Positions 18,343-26,615 of a stretch of DNA of 64,000 nt are shown piece after piece. The position numbers and the translations under genes were made by a program. This stretch comes from Pseudomonas sp. LBUM920 (lineage in GTDB: Bacteria; Pseudomonadota; Gammaproteobacteria; Pseudomonadales; Pseudomonadaceae). Position 1 is the stretch's first letter, and each line of letters starts with the position of its first letter. Below the pieces are notes generated by a model, which was not told the DNA's origin, searched no databases, and worked only from the letters and a program-made list of their open reading frames with translations. The DNA is taken from NCBI RefSeq assembly GCF_003852315.1, contig NZ_CP027762.1, positions 5,871,501-5,935,500 on the forward strand. Reading direction: 5' to 3'.

Positions 18343-19116
18343 CCAGAGTTTGCGAGTGACCACCACGATGGGGTTTCCAGAAGGGGTTGATTCGATGTCG
18401 GGCAACGTTATCTCAGCGCCCGCTCCCAAGCAACCGGGGATTAACAGACGCAGGTCATCAATCACCAGCGCCGGCGCTTCTTCGGCAATCGGTCGGCCAT
18501 GGTTATAGCCGTAACTGAGCGCCACACACTGCACGCCCGCAGCTTTGGCGGCCAGCACATCACTGCGCGAGTCACCGACAAACAACGACTGGGAGGCCGG
18601 GATATTGGCCATTTTCATCACGAAGAACAGCGCCGCCGGGTCGGGTTTCTTCTGCGGCAACGTATCGCCACCGATGATCCAGCGGAAGTAACGGCCGATC
18701 TTCATGTGATCCAACAACGGCGCGACAAAACGCTCCGGTTTGTTGGTGATCAGGGCCATTTCCACGCCCTGCTTGTGCAGCCACTTGAGCGTGTCGCGTA
18801 CGCCGGGGTAAACCACACTCAGCTCGTGGCCGTTTTCATAGGCCGCGTTGAACAATTCCAGGGCGTGCTCAGCCTCCACATCATCGACACCTTCGGCATC
18901 GATGTTGTTGGCCAAGGCCCGGCGCACCAGCATCTGCGCGCCGTTGCCGACCCACATGCGTACCGACTCGATCCCTGCAGGCTTGCGCCCCAGCTTGAGC
19001 AGCATCTGGTCCACCGCCGCTGCCAGGTCCGGCACCGAGTCGATCAAGGTACCGTCCAGATCGAACATCACCAGCCGTGGCAGCTTGCCGGGGAACAGCT
19101 GCTCAAAGCCGCTCAT
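18298..19116 (-). CDS. gph: Phosphoglycolate phosphatase (HAD superfamily)
   Basis: Hydrolyses 2-phosphoglycolate produced in DNA repair. The 272-residue HAD phosphatase has motif I FDLDGTLIDSVPDL, motif II near ALITNKP and motif III/IV GDSRSDVLAAKAAG. The start overlaps the rpe stop by 4 bases. Unusually, about 25 residues beyond the catalytic fold form a basic tail ending ARWRWRA, which appears to be dictated by the trpE leader rather than by phosphatase function. Confidence 0.95.
   Translation of the reverse strand: MSGFEQLFPGKLPRLVMFDLDGTLIDSVPDLAAAVDQMLLKLGRKPAGIESVRMWVGNGAQMLVRRALANNIDAEGVDDVEAEHALELFNAAYENGHELSVVYPGVRDTLKWLHKQGVEMALITNKPERFVAPLLDHMKIGRYFRWIIGGDTLPQKKPDPAALFFVMKMANIPASQSLFVGDSRSDVLAAKAAGVQCVALSYGYNHGRPIAEEAPALVIDDLRLLIPGCLGAGAEITLPDIESTPSGNPIVVVTRKLWMKVIKALARWRWRA
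18405..18433 (-). promoter_or_regulatory. Predicted promoter for trpE inside gph
   Basis: On the minus strand TTGCTT and TAACGT are separated by 17 bases. The implied start near 18398 is about 56 bases before the embedded leader ATG, close to the spacing seen in the trpGDC leader. Promoter prediction inside a coding region has a real false-positive rate. Confidence 0.45.
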
Positions 19117-19787
19117 GGACGCGCCAGCGCCAGTTCGGCACGCATCGTGTCGATGACGGCCTGGTAGTCCGGCGCATTGAAGATCGCCGAACCGGCCACA
19201 AAGGTGTCGGCGCCGGCGGCAGCGATTTCACGGATATTGTTGACGTTGACCCCACCGTCGATTTCCAGGCGGATGTCACGGCCCGACGCATCGATCAGCG
19301 CGCGGGCTTCACGCAGTTTGTTCAGGGTGCCGGGAATGAATTTCTGCCCGCCAAAGCCTGGGTTGACGCTCATCAGCAAGACCATGTCGACCTTGTCCAT
19401 CACGTACTCGAGCACGCTCAGCGGAGTGGCCGGGTTGAACACCAGGCCTGCCTTGCAGCCGCCTTCGCGGATCAGTTGCAGGGTGCGATCGACATGCAGC
19501 GTGGCTTCCGGGTGGAAGGTGATGTAAGTCGCGCCGGCCTCGATGAAGTCACCGACAATGCGGTCCACCGGGCTGACCATCAGGTGCGCATCGATTGGCG
19601 CGGTGATGCCGTACTTGCGCAGCGCCGCGCAGACCATCGGGCCGATGGTCAGGTTGGGCACGTAGTGATTGTCCATGACATCGAAGTGCACGAAGTCGGC
19701 GCCGGCGGCCAACACCTTGTCCACTTCTTCACCCAGGCGGGCGAAATCGGCGGAGAGAATCGATGGAGCGATAACGAAGGGCTGCAT
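19113..19787 (-). CDS. rpe: Ribulose-phosphate 3-epimerase
   Basis: Interconverts ribulose-5-phosphate and xylulose-5-phosphate in the pentose phosphate pathway. It has 224 residues. The metal-binding TIM barrel signature is seen in IAPSILSADFARLGEEV, HFDVMDNHYVPNLT and MSVNPGFGGQKFIP. The start at 19787 has AAGGTG just upstream; the frame is open to 19853 without similarity. It leads the rpe-gph-trpE operon. Confidence 0.97.
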   Translation of the reverse strand: MQPFVIAPSILSADFARLGEEVDKVLAAGADFVHFDVMDNHYVPNLTIGPMVCAALRKYGITAPIDAHLMVSPVDRIVGDFIEAGATYITFHPEATLHVDRTLQLIREGGCKAGLVFNPATPLSVLEYVMDKVDMVLLMSVNPGFGGQKFIPGTLNKLREARALIDASGRDIRLEIDGGVNVNNIREIAAAGADTFVAGSAIFNAPDYQAVIDTMRAELALARP

Positions 19788-19871
19788 GACGCACCTTTTT
19801 TGAGCTAAATCACGATGGCGCGCATTGTATACCTCATGCTTTGCTGCGCGCACCGTGACCTAACTCAACGG

Positions 19872-21020
19872 TTAGTAAGCCGCTCGGTAGATTTTCTCGA
19901 TATCCGCCGCGCTGAGCTTGCGCGGGTTGTTGCGCATCAAGCGTTCAATGCCCGCTGCTTCCGTGGCCATGGCAGGGATCGCGTCCTCGGGAACCCCGAA
20001 GCTGCGCAGGCCTGCCGGGATCTCCACTGCAGCGCACAGTCGCGTCATTGCCTCGACGGCCTGGTCGGCGGCATCGTTGACACTCAAGCTGCTGACATTC
20101 ACGCCCATGGCCTGGGCAATGTCCTGCATGCGCTCCACACACGCCAATTTGTTCCAGTGCATCACATAGGGCAGCAACAGCGCGTTGCTCACGCCGTGGG
20201 CGATATTGAAACGCCCGCCCAGCGGGTACGCCAGGGCGTGCACGGCGCCGACCCCGGCATTGCCGAAGGCCATGCCGGCCATCAGGCTGGCGGTGGCCAT
20301 GTCGTCGCGGGCCTGCAGATTGGCCGGGTTGGCGTAGGCTTTGGGCAGCGCGTTGGCGATCAGCTTGATCGCGCCAATCGCCAGGGCGTCGGTGATCGGC
20401 GAGGCATTCAGCGACAGGTAGGATTCGATGGCATGCACCAACGCATCCACGCCACTGGCGGCGGTGACACTGCGCGGGCACGTGAGGGTCATTTGCGGGC
20501 TGATCAGCGCGACATCCGGCAGCAAGTAATCGCTGACGATGCCCTTTTTCAACTGTGCCGCCTTGTCGGAGAGGATCGCCACATTGGTCACCTCCGAGCC
20601 GGTGCCGGCCGTGGTCGGGATGGCAATCAGCGGCGGGCCTTTGCGCGGCACCTGGTCGACGCCGAACAAATCCGCCAGCGCGCCGTGATAACCGGCATAG
20701 GCCGCGACGCTCTTGGCAATGTCGATGGCACTGCCACCGCCCACGCCGATCAAGCCGTCATGCCCGCCTTCGCGGTACACGCGCATGCAGTCTTCGACGA
20801 TGGCGATTTCCGGGTCGGGCAGCACGCGGTCGAAAATTTCATAGGTACGCTCGCCCACGTGTTCGAGCGCCAGCGCCACGGTGCCGGACTTGACCAGCGC
20901 GGCGTCGGTGACAATCAGCGGGTTATCCACATCCAGGCGCGTGAGCTCAAAGGCCAGCTGTTCGATGGCGCCAGCGCCGGTCAGCAGTTTGTGGGCGATC
21001 TTGAATGAGGAAGTACTCAT
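19872..21020 (-). CDS. Group III iron-containing alcohol dehydrogenase
   Basis: A 382-residue Fe-ADH. The NAD-binding GVGGGSAIDIAKSVAAY and GTGSEVTNVAIL segments and the iron-binding Asp/His region (ASGVDALVHAIESYLS, then NIAHGVSNALLLPYV) are complete, so it should be active. It sits between agtD and rpe, a position I do not recall being occupied in PAO1, and is separated from agtD by a REP pair. Its leader shares a 14-bp element with agtA at the same distance from the start. That makes oxidation or reduction of an omega-hydroxy acid derived from GABA or 5-aminovalerate a reasonable guess, but only a guess. Confidence 0.9.
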   Translation of the reverse strand: MSTSSFKIAHKLLTGAGAIEQLAFELTRLDVDNPLIVTDAALVKSGTVALALEHVGERTYEIFDRVLPDPEIAIVEDCMRVYREGGHDGLIGVGGGSAIDIAKSVAAYAGYHGALADLFGVDQVPRKGPPLIAIPTTAGTGSEVTNVAILSDKAAQLKKGIVSDYLLPDVALISPQMTLTCPRSVTAASGVDALVHAIESYLSLNASPITDALAIGAIKLIANALPKAYANPANLQARDDMATASLMAGMAFGNAGVGAVHALAYPLGGRFNIAHGVSNALLLPYVMHWNKLACVERMQDIAQAMGVNVSSLSVNDAADQAVEAMTRLCAAVEIPAGLRSFGVPEDAIPAMATEAAGIERLMRNNPRKLSAADIEKIYRAAY

Positions 21021-21047
21021 GTGCGCGGCCTCTTATTAATGATGGGC

Positions 21048-21061
21048 TGGCACAAGAGTAG
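21048..21061 (-). promoter_or_regulatory. Element shared by the ADH and agtA leaders (ADH copy)
   Basis: Minus strand CTACTCTTGTGCCA; its nearest base is 28 bases from the first base of the start codon. The agtA copy differs at one of 14 bases and has the same distance. TACTCT could be a -10 hexamer. Further upstream, 21084-21100 is a palindrome CATTCAG-GGT-CTGAATG, a possible operator. Confidence 0.5.
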
Positions 21062-21126
21062 CTGGGTATTTTGGGTTGCCTAGCATTCAGGGTCTGAATG
21101 GTTATTCCCGACTCAACACATAACCA

Positions 21127-21217
21127 ATGTGGGAGCGGGCTTGCTCGCGAATGCGGTAGGTCAGTCAGTGTATGTGTTACTGATCGACCGCATTCGCGAG
21201 CAAGCCCGCTCCCACAT
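21127..21217. repeat. REP pair between agtD and the iron ADH gene
   Basis: Inverted copies of ATGTGGGAGCGGGCTTGCTC extended by CGCGAATGCGGT, separated by about 25 bases. It lies between two genes of the same orientation and could lower read-through or stabilise the agt mRNA 3' end. Confidence 0.93.
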
Positions 21218-21235
21218 TTTGATCTCCTCTGGGCT

Positions 21236-22060
21236 TTAGACCTGGGCGGTACGCAGTTTTTCGCTACGGCCGCGCAGCCATTCAAGCGTCAGCAACAGCA
21301 GCACCGAGAAGGCAATCAACAGCGTGGCCGCTGCAGCAATCGTCGGGCTGAGGTTTTCGCGGATGCCGCTGAACATCTGCCGCGGCAAGGTCGCTTGCTC
21401 AGGGCCGGCAAGAAACAGCGTCACTACGACCTCGTCAAACGAGGTGGAAAAGGCAAACAGCGCCCCGGAAATAACCCCCGGCGCGATCAGCGGCAAGGTG
21501 ACCCGGCGGAACGCGGTCAGCGGCGAAGCGCCCAGGCTGGCCGCCGCCCGCACCAGGTTATGGTTGAAGCCCTGCAACGTCGCCGACACGGTAATGATCA
21601 CAAACGGCACGCCCAGCACCGCGTGCACCACAATCAACGAGAAGAAGCTGTTGCCCAGCCCCAACGGCGCAAAGAACAAGTAACTGGCCACACCGATGAT
21701 CACCACCGGCACCACCATCGGCGAAATCACCAGGGCCATCACCAGCGCCTTGCCGGGGAAATTGCCGCGCGTCAGGCCAATCGCCGCCAGCGTGCCGAAG
21801 ACCATGGCCAGCACCGTGGCGGCCGGGGCGACGATGATGCTGTTCTTCAGCGCGCGCATCCATTCGGCCGAGGCGAAGAAATCCTGATACCAGTGCAGCG
21901 AGAAGCCTTGCAGCGGGTACACCAGGAAACTGCCGCTGTTGAACGACAGCGGGATAATCACCAACACCGGCAAAATCAGAAACAGCAGGATCAAGCCGCA
22001 CAGGATCCGCAAGCTGTAGAACCACACCCGCTCCACCGGTGACATATAAGGGCTCAGCAT
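21236..22060 (-). CDS. agtD: ABC transporter inner-membrane permease (AgtD-like)
   Basis: A 274-residue permease of the PotC class with six predicted membrane segments and the EAA-type coupling loop around AAASLGASPLTAFRRVTLPL. It would pair with the neighbouring larger permease to take up an amino acid or polyamine-like solute. It is 12 bases after agtC. The symbol follows synteny with the P. aeruginosa agtABCD operon reported for 4-aminobutyrate and 5-aminovalerate uptake. Confidence 0.85.
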   Translation of the reverse strand: MLSPYMSPVERVWFYSLRILCGLILLFLILPVLVIIPLSFNSGSFLVYPLQGFSLHWYQDFFASAEWMRALKNSIIVAPAATVLAMVFGTLAAIGLTRGNFPGKALVMALVISPMVVPVVIIGVASYLFFAPLGLGNSFFSLIVVHAVLGVPFVIITVSATLQGFNHNLVRAAASLGASPLTAFRRVTLPLIAPGVISGALFAFSTSFDEVVVTLFLAGPEQATLPRQMFSGIRENLSPTIAAAATLLIAFSVLLLLTLEWLRGRSEKLRTAQV

Positions 22061-22072
22061 CGCAAGGTCTCC

Positions 22073-23305
22073 TCAGCTCAGGCGCAGGCGACTGGCGCCC
22101 ACCAACCGGTTATAGATCAGGTACAGCACCACAGTCGCCAGCAGCAACAAACCGCCCAAGGCCGTGGCCATGCCCCAGTTGATGCTGGTGTTGGTGTAGA
22201 ACGCGACGAAGTAGCTGACCATCTGGTCGTTCGGGCTGCCGAGCAGCGCCGGGGTGATGTAGTAACCAATCGCCAGGATGAACACCAGCAGGCAACCGGC
22301 GCCCACCCCGGCGTAGGTCTGCGGGAAGTACACGCGCCAGAAGCTGGCGAACGGGTGGCAACCCAGAGAAATCGCCGCGCGCATGTAGGTGGGCGAGATG
22401 CCTTTCATCACGCTGTAGATCGGCAGAATCATGAACGGCAACAGGATGTGCACCATCGAGATGTACACCCCGGTGCGGTTGAACACCAACTCCAAAGGCT
22501 GATCGATCAGGCCCATGCCCATGAGTGCGCTGTTGATCAGCCCGCCGGACTGCAGCAACACGATCCACGCCGCCACCCGCACCAGAATCGAGGTCCAGAA
22601 CGGCAACAGCACCAGGATCATCAGCAGGTTGCTTTTACGAGCCGGCAGGTTGGCCAGCAGGTAGGCCAATGGATACGCCAGCAGCAGGCAGACAAAGGTG
22701 ATCACCAGGCCCATCCAGAACGTGCGGGCAAAGATGTCCAGGTAGATCGCCTGATCAGGCGTGGCCGGGGCCACTTCGCCGAGGTCGTCAATGCGGTGAT
22801 CGACCGCCGCCAGCAGGTAGTACGGCGTAAGGCTGCTGGTGTTGCGCCGGATCGCCTGCCAGTACGCCGGATCGCCCCAGCGTTCGTCGAGGCCTTCCAG
22901 CGCTTCTTTATAAGAGCCAGGCGCTTCGGTAAAAGGCAGCGCCCGCGCGGTTTTGGTCAGCAGGCTACGGTAGCCGGCCAGTTCCATGTTCAAGCGTTTG
23001 GACAGATCGCCCAAGGTCTGGTTTTTGCGCGCTTCGCCCAGGTCTTCGCTGAGCGCCTGGTAGACCGGCTCACCCGGCAGACCACGACCGTCCCAGGTCT
23101 TGACCGCCACCACGGTACGCGGCAAACCGCCTACCACTTCCGGGTTGCCGACGCTCTTGTAGAGCAGCGCAACAATCGGCACCAGAAACACCAGCAGCAA
23201 AAACAGCACCAGCGGCGCAATCAAGGCCTGGGCCTTCCAGCGGTTGAGCCGCTCGGCACGCGCCAGGCGCTGCTTGAGGGTGGGGCTGGGAATGGCGATA
23301 ACCAT
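22073..23305 (-). CDS. agtC: ABC transporter inner-membrane permease with large periplasmic insert (AgtC-like)
   Basis: A 410-residue PotB-class permease. After the first membrane segment (about residues 28-48) an unusually long periplasmic region of about 150 residues precedes the remaining segments; the EAA loop appears as RAAISLGCHPFASFWRVYFP. The start at 23305 has GGAG just upstream; the frame is open to 23359. It is separated from agtB by a REP region of about 190 bases. Confidence 0.85.
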   Translation of the reverse strand: MVIAIPSPTLKQRLARAERLNRWKAQALIAPLVLFLLLVFLVPIVALLYKSVGNPEVVGGLPRTVVAVKTWDGRGLPGEPVYQALSEDLGEARKNQTLGDLSKRLNMELAGYRSLLTKTARALPFTEAPGSYKEALEGLDERWGDPAYWQAIRRNTSSLTPYYLLAAVDHRIDDLGEVAPATPDQAIYLDIFARTFWMGLVITFVCLLLAYPLAYLLANLPARKSNLLMILVLLPFWTSILVRVAAWIVLLQSGGLINSALMGMGLIDQPLELVFNRTGVYISMVHILLPFMILPIYSVMKGISPTYMRAAISLGCHPFASFWRVYFPQTYAGVGAGCLLVFILAIGYYITPALLGSPNDQMVSYFVAFYTNTSINWGMATALGGLLLLATVVLYLIYNRLVGASRLRLS

Positions 23306-23357
23306 GGCAAACTCCGGAACTTGAAATGAAAGCACTCTGCCCAACACAGCGAATCTC

Positions 23358-23479
23358 ACATGGGAACGGGCTTGTGTGGGAGCGGGCTTGCTCGCGAATG
23401 CGGTGGATCAGTCGCCTCAAGTGTTGACTGTCACACTGCATTCGCGAGCAAGCCCGCTCCCACACTTACCGGTTCCCAC
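23358..23479. repeat. Nested REP elements between agtB and agtC
   Basis: The inner REP pair (23374-23465) has arms GTGTGGGAGCGGGCTTGCTC. It lies inside an outer, degenerate pair: TGGGAACGGGCTTG on the left (from about 23361) and CTTACCGGTTCCCAC on the right (to about 23478). This looks like one element placed within another. Its location right after the binding-protein gene matches that of REP sequences that keep binding proteins more abundant than permeases in other ABC operons. Confidence 0.85.
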
Positions 23480-23501
23480 AAGGATTTAGCGGTGTTGCTG
23501 G

Positions 23502-24542
23502 TTACTTGGCCGCCCACGAATTGAAGCGCTGCTCCAACTGCTCGCCGTTATCCGCCCAGAAGCTCACGTCGATCTGCACCTGGTTGGCAATGTTCTCCGG
23601 CGTGGTCGGCATGTCTTTGAGCACATCCTTGGCCAGCAACGGCACGGCCTGGGTGTTGGCCGGGCCGTAGGCGATGTTTTCCGAGTAGGTCTTCTGCTGC
23701 TGCGGCTGTACCGAGAAAGCGATGAACTTCTTCGCCGCTTCGGCACGGTCCTTGGCCAGCCCCTTGGGAATGGCCCAGGCATCGAAGTCGTAGATGCCGC
23801 CGTTCCACACCACTTTCAGGTTGCTTTCTTTTTGCACGGCAGCAATGCGGCCGTTGTAGGCCGAGCTCATCACCACGTCACCCGAGGCGAGGTACTGCGG
23901 CGGTTGTGCGCCGGCCTCCCACCACTGGATCGACGGCTTGAGCTCGTCGAGCTTTTTGAACGCGCGGTCCTGGCCATCTTTGCCGGCCAGCACTTTGTAC
24001 ACGTCCTTCGGCGCCACGCCATCAGCCATCAAGGCGAATTCCAGGGTGTACTTGGCGCCCTTGCGCAGGCCGCGCTTGCCCGGGAATTTCTTGGTATCCC
24101 AGAAATCCGCCCAGCTGGTCGGTGCAGTGGCCAGTTTGTCGGCGTTGTAGGCCAGCACGGTGGACCACACAAAGAAGCCCACACCGCACGGCTGGATCGC
24201 GCCCTTCACGTAGTCCGCGCTATTGCCGAACAGCTTCGGGTCGAGGGGCTCGAACATGTCTTCGTCGCAGCCACGCGACAGTTCCGGCGATTCCACTTCC
24301 ACCAGGTCCCAGGACACGCTCTTGGTGTCGACCATGGCTTTGACCTTGGCCATTTCACCGTTGTACTCACCGGCGACGATCTTGCCGTTGCCCGCGCTTT
24401 CCCACGGTGCGTAGAAGGCTTTGACCTGGGCCGCCTTGTTCGCGCCGCCAAAGGACACGACCGTCAGGTCCGGGCCTGCCATGGCCTGTGTCGCGCCCAT
24501 CAAGCCGATGACCAGGGCGGAATATTTAAGGGATCTCAACAT
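23502..24542 (-). CDS. agtB: Periplasmic substrate-binding protein (AgtB-like)
   Basis: A 346-residue extracellular solute-binding protein of the spermidine/putrescine (PotD) class. A signal peptide ends near residue 22 (ATQAMA-GPDL). The family pattern is seen in VSFGGANKAAQVKAFY and WDLVEVESPELSRGC. It would deliver GABA/5-aminovalerate-like ligands to AgtC-AgtD. A GGAGAG precedes the start at 24542. It lies 43 bases after agtA. Confidence 0.86.
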   Translation of the reverse strand: MLRSLKYSALVIGLMGATQAMAGPDLTVVSFGGANKAAQVKAFYAPWESAGNGKIVAGEYNGEMAKVKAMVDTKSVSWDLVEVESPELSRGCDEDMFEPLDPKLFGNSADYVKGAIQPCGVGFFVWSTVLAYNADKLATAPTSWADFWDTKKFPGKRGLRKGAKYTLEFALMADGVAPKDVYKVLAGKDGQDRAFKKLDELKPSIQWWEAGAQPPQYLASGDVVMSSAYNGRIAAVQKESNLKVVWNGGIYDFDAWAIPKGLAKDRAEAAKKFIAFSVQPQQQKTYSENIAYGPANTQAVPLLAKDVLKDMPTTPENIANQVQIDVSFWADNGEQLEQRFNSWAAK

Positions 24543-24585
24543 TGTTGTTCTCTCCACGTGCAGGGTTGGTGAAGCCATGGGGCGA

Positions 24586-25698
24586 TCAATTCGCCTCTAG
24601 AAGTGGGTCGAGTGCGCGAACGTGCTCGACTTGCCAGCCAATCGGTACCACGTCGCCGACCGCCAGGGCTGGGTCCAGCTCGGCAATAGGTTGTTTCACA
24701 AAAAAATCGGTCTTGCCGCAGACTTCCAGGCGCACACGCACGTGGTCGCCCAGGTAGATGAACTCGGCCACGCGCCCGGAGAAGCGGTTCACGCAGGATT
24801 CGCTGGAGCCATTGAGGCTGACGCGCTCCGGGCGCACCGACAACGTCACCGGCCCGCCGAGCTGGCCGACATTCACCGCCAGCGCCTCGACCTTTTCACC
24901 GCGCGCCAGCTCCACCACGCAACGCTCGCCTGTGTGGCTGTGCAGGCGGCCATTGAGGCGGTTGTTCTCGCCGATAAAGTTGGCCACAAAGGTGTTTTTC
25001 GGTTCTTCGTACAAGGTGCGCGGCGCGGCAATCTGCTGGATCTCGCCCTGGTGGAACACCGCCACGCGGTCGGACATGGTCAGCGCTTCGCCCTGGTCGT
25101 GGGTCACGTACACCACGGTGACGCCCAGGCGCTGGTGCAGGTGCTTGATCTCCATCTGCATGTGTTCGCGCAGTTGCTTGTCGAGGGCGCCGAGGGGTTC
25201 GTCCATCAGCACCAGTTGAGGTTCGAACACCAGCGCTCGCGCCAAGGCCACGCGCTGTTGCTGGCCGCCGGAGAGTTGCGCCGGGTAACGCTGGGCGAAG
25301 GCATCGAGCTGAACCATGCTCAGCACCCGTTTGACCCGCTCGCTGACGTCGGTCTTGCTCAAGCCGCGCACCGACAGCGGGAAGGCCAGGTTCTCGGCGA
25401 CGGTCATGTGCGGGAACAGCGCGTAGTTCTGGAACACCATGCCGATGTCGCGTTTGTGCGGCGGCACGTTGTTGATGGAGCGCCCGGCCAGCAGGATTTC
25501 CCCTGCAGTCGGGGTCTCGAAACCGGCGAGCATCATCAGGCTGGTGGTCTTGCCTGAACCAGACGGCCCGAGCAGGGTGAGGAACTCGCCCTTGCGAATC
25601 TCCAGGTTGAGGTCTTTGACGATCAGGTTCTCGCCGTCGTAGCTCTTCTGCACGCCACGAAAGCTGACCAGCACATCATTTGAATCCACCTCGCTCAT
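24586..25698 (-). CDS. agtA: ABC transporter ATP-binding protein (AgtA-like)
   Basis: A 370-residue ATPase of the PotA class. Walker A GPSGSGKTTS, Q-loop, signature LSGGQQQRVALAR, Walker B LVLMDEPLGALD and the switch histidine YVTHDQGEALT are intact; the last third is a TOBE-type regulatory domain. The start at 25698 follows AAGGTG. First gene of the agtABCD-type operon; the response regulator gene is 269 bases upstream on the same strand. Confidence 0.88.
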   Translation of the reverse strand: MSEVDSNDVLVSFRGVQKSYDGENLIVKDLNLEIRKGEFLTLLGPSGSGKTTSLMMLAGFETPTAGEILLAGRSINNVPPHKRDIGMVFQNYALFPHMTVAENLAFPLSVRGLSKTDVSERVKRVLSMVQLDAFAQRYPAQLSGGQQQRVALARALVFEPQLVLMDEPLGALDKQLREHMQMEIKHLHQRLGVTVVYVTHDQGEALTMSDRVAVFHQGEIQQIAAPRTLYEEPKNTFVANFIGENNRLNGRLHSHTGERCVVELARGEKVEALAVNVGQLGGPVTLSVRPERVSLNGSSESCVNRFSGRVAEFIYLGDHVRVRLEVCGKTDFFVKQPIAELDPALAVGDVVPIGWQVEHVRALDPLLEAN

Positions 25699-25725
25699 AC
25701 CCACACCTTTTGTTTTGGACGGCTG

Positions 25726-25739
25726 TGGCACAAGCGTAG
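25726..25739 (-). promoter_or_regulatory. Element shared by the agtA and ADH leaders (agtA copy)
   Basis: Minus strand CTACGCTTGTGCCA, its nearest base 28 bases from the first base of the agtA start codon, one mismatch to the ADH copy. It probably covers a -10 hexamer and the start of the transcript. No good -35 is visible at either site, as expected for an activator-dependent promoter. Confidence 0.5.
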
Positions 25740-25806
25740 TCCAGGCGCGAGGCCCCGGAAATCGGGGGCCAGGAGAGATTTACATCAGCAGGATGGAAGG
25801 TTCGGG

Positions 25807-25822
25807 GTAGGGATTGCCCTAC
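25807..25822. promoter_or_regulatory. Palindrome upstream of agtA, candidate response-regulator site
   Basis: GTAGGG-ATTG-CCCTAC is a perfect 6-bp inverted repeat in the gap between agtR and agtA, about 110 bases before agtA. A GC-rich hairpin (GGCCCC...GGGGCC, 25751-25770) lies between it and the gene. The remainder of 25699-25967 shows nothing I can name. Confidence 0.4.
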
Positions 25823-25967
25823 ACCGATGGCGGGGATGGGACAGGGCCGCTACAAGGGGCTGGCTACAAGCGGCAAGAATGGGCGCGGCGGTATTTTCGC
25901 GGTGTCGTTATTGGGCATGCCGCCTGCCACCGATCATTCTCACGCTGCGCGTGGAAATCATCATGGG

Positions 25968-26597
25968 TCACAACAGTTTGTGTTCCATGGCGTACTTCAC
26001 CAACTCAGCCAATGAGGTGATGTTGAGCTTTTGCATCAACCGCGCCTTGTGGGTGCTGATGGTCTTGCTGCTCAGCGCCAACTGCTGGGCGATGTCATTG
26101 ACGTTAGCGCCCTGGGCCAGGCGCTCGAACACCGAGAATTCACGCTCCGACAGCAGCGAATGCAGCGGCCGCGCATCGGTGAGGCCGACCTCAAAGACCA
26201 TACGGTCGGCCAGGTCCGGGTCGATGTAACGCCCGCCCGCCGCGACTTTGCGAATCGCCGTCAGCAGCAGCGCCGGATCACTGTCCTTGGTGGCGTACCC
26301 CGCCGCGCCGACTTTCAAGGCGCGGGCGGCCATCTGCGCTTCATCGTGCATCGACAGCACCAGAATCGCCGGCGGATTGTGCAGCGCGCGGATGCGCGCA
26401 ATCGCTTCCAGGCCATTCACGCCAGGCATCGAGATATCCAGCAACACCACCTCGCACGCGACATGGCGCAAGGTCTCCAGCAATTGCTCGCCATTGCTGG
26501 CCTCGCCGACCACCAGCAGGTCTTTGGCCAGGCCGATCAATTGCTTGATGCCTTCACGGACGATGGTGTGGTCTTCGGCTACCAATACGCGAATCAC
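25968..26597 (-). CDS. agtR: NarL/LuxR-family response regulator (AgtR-like)
   Basis: A 209-residue two-component response regulator. The receiver has the acidic pair EDH at residues 8-10, phosphoacceptor Asp54 in LLDISMPG and the conserved Lys in the TKDSD region; the C-terminal LuxR helix-turn-helix is around VNDIAQQLALSSKTISTHKARLMQKL. It lies 18 bases after the sensor kinase gene. By synteny it corresponds to P. aeruginosa AgtR, which activates agtABCD and has been tied to responses to shed peptidoglycan. Confidence 0.88.
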   Translation of the reverse strand: MIRVLVAEDHTIVREGIKQLIGLAKDLLVVGEASNGEQLLETLRHVACEVVLLDISMPGVNGLEAIARIRALHNPPAILVLSMHDEAQMAARALKVGAAGYATKDSDPALLLTAIRKVAAGGRYIDPDLADRMVFEVGLTDARPLHSLLSEREFSVFERLAQGANVNDIAQQLALSSKTISTHKARLMQKLNITSLAELVKYAMEHKLL

Positions 26598-26615
26598 AGG
26601 GGCTTCCTCTTGTGG

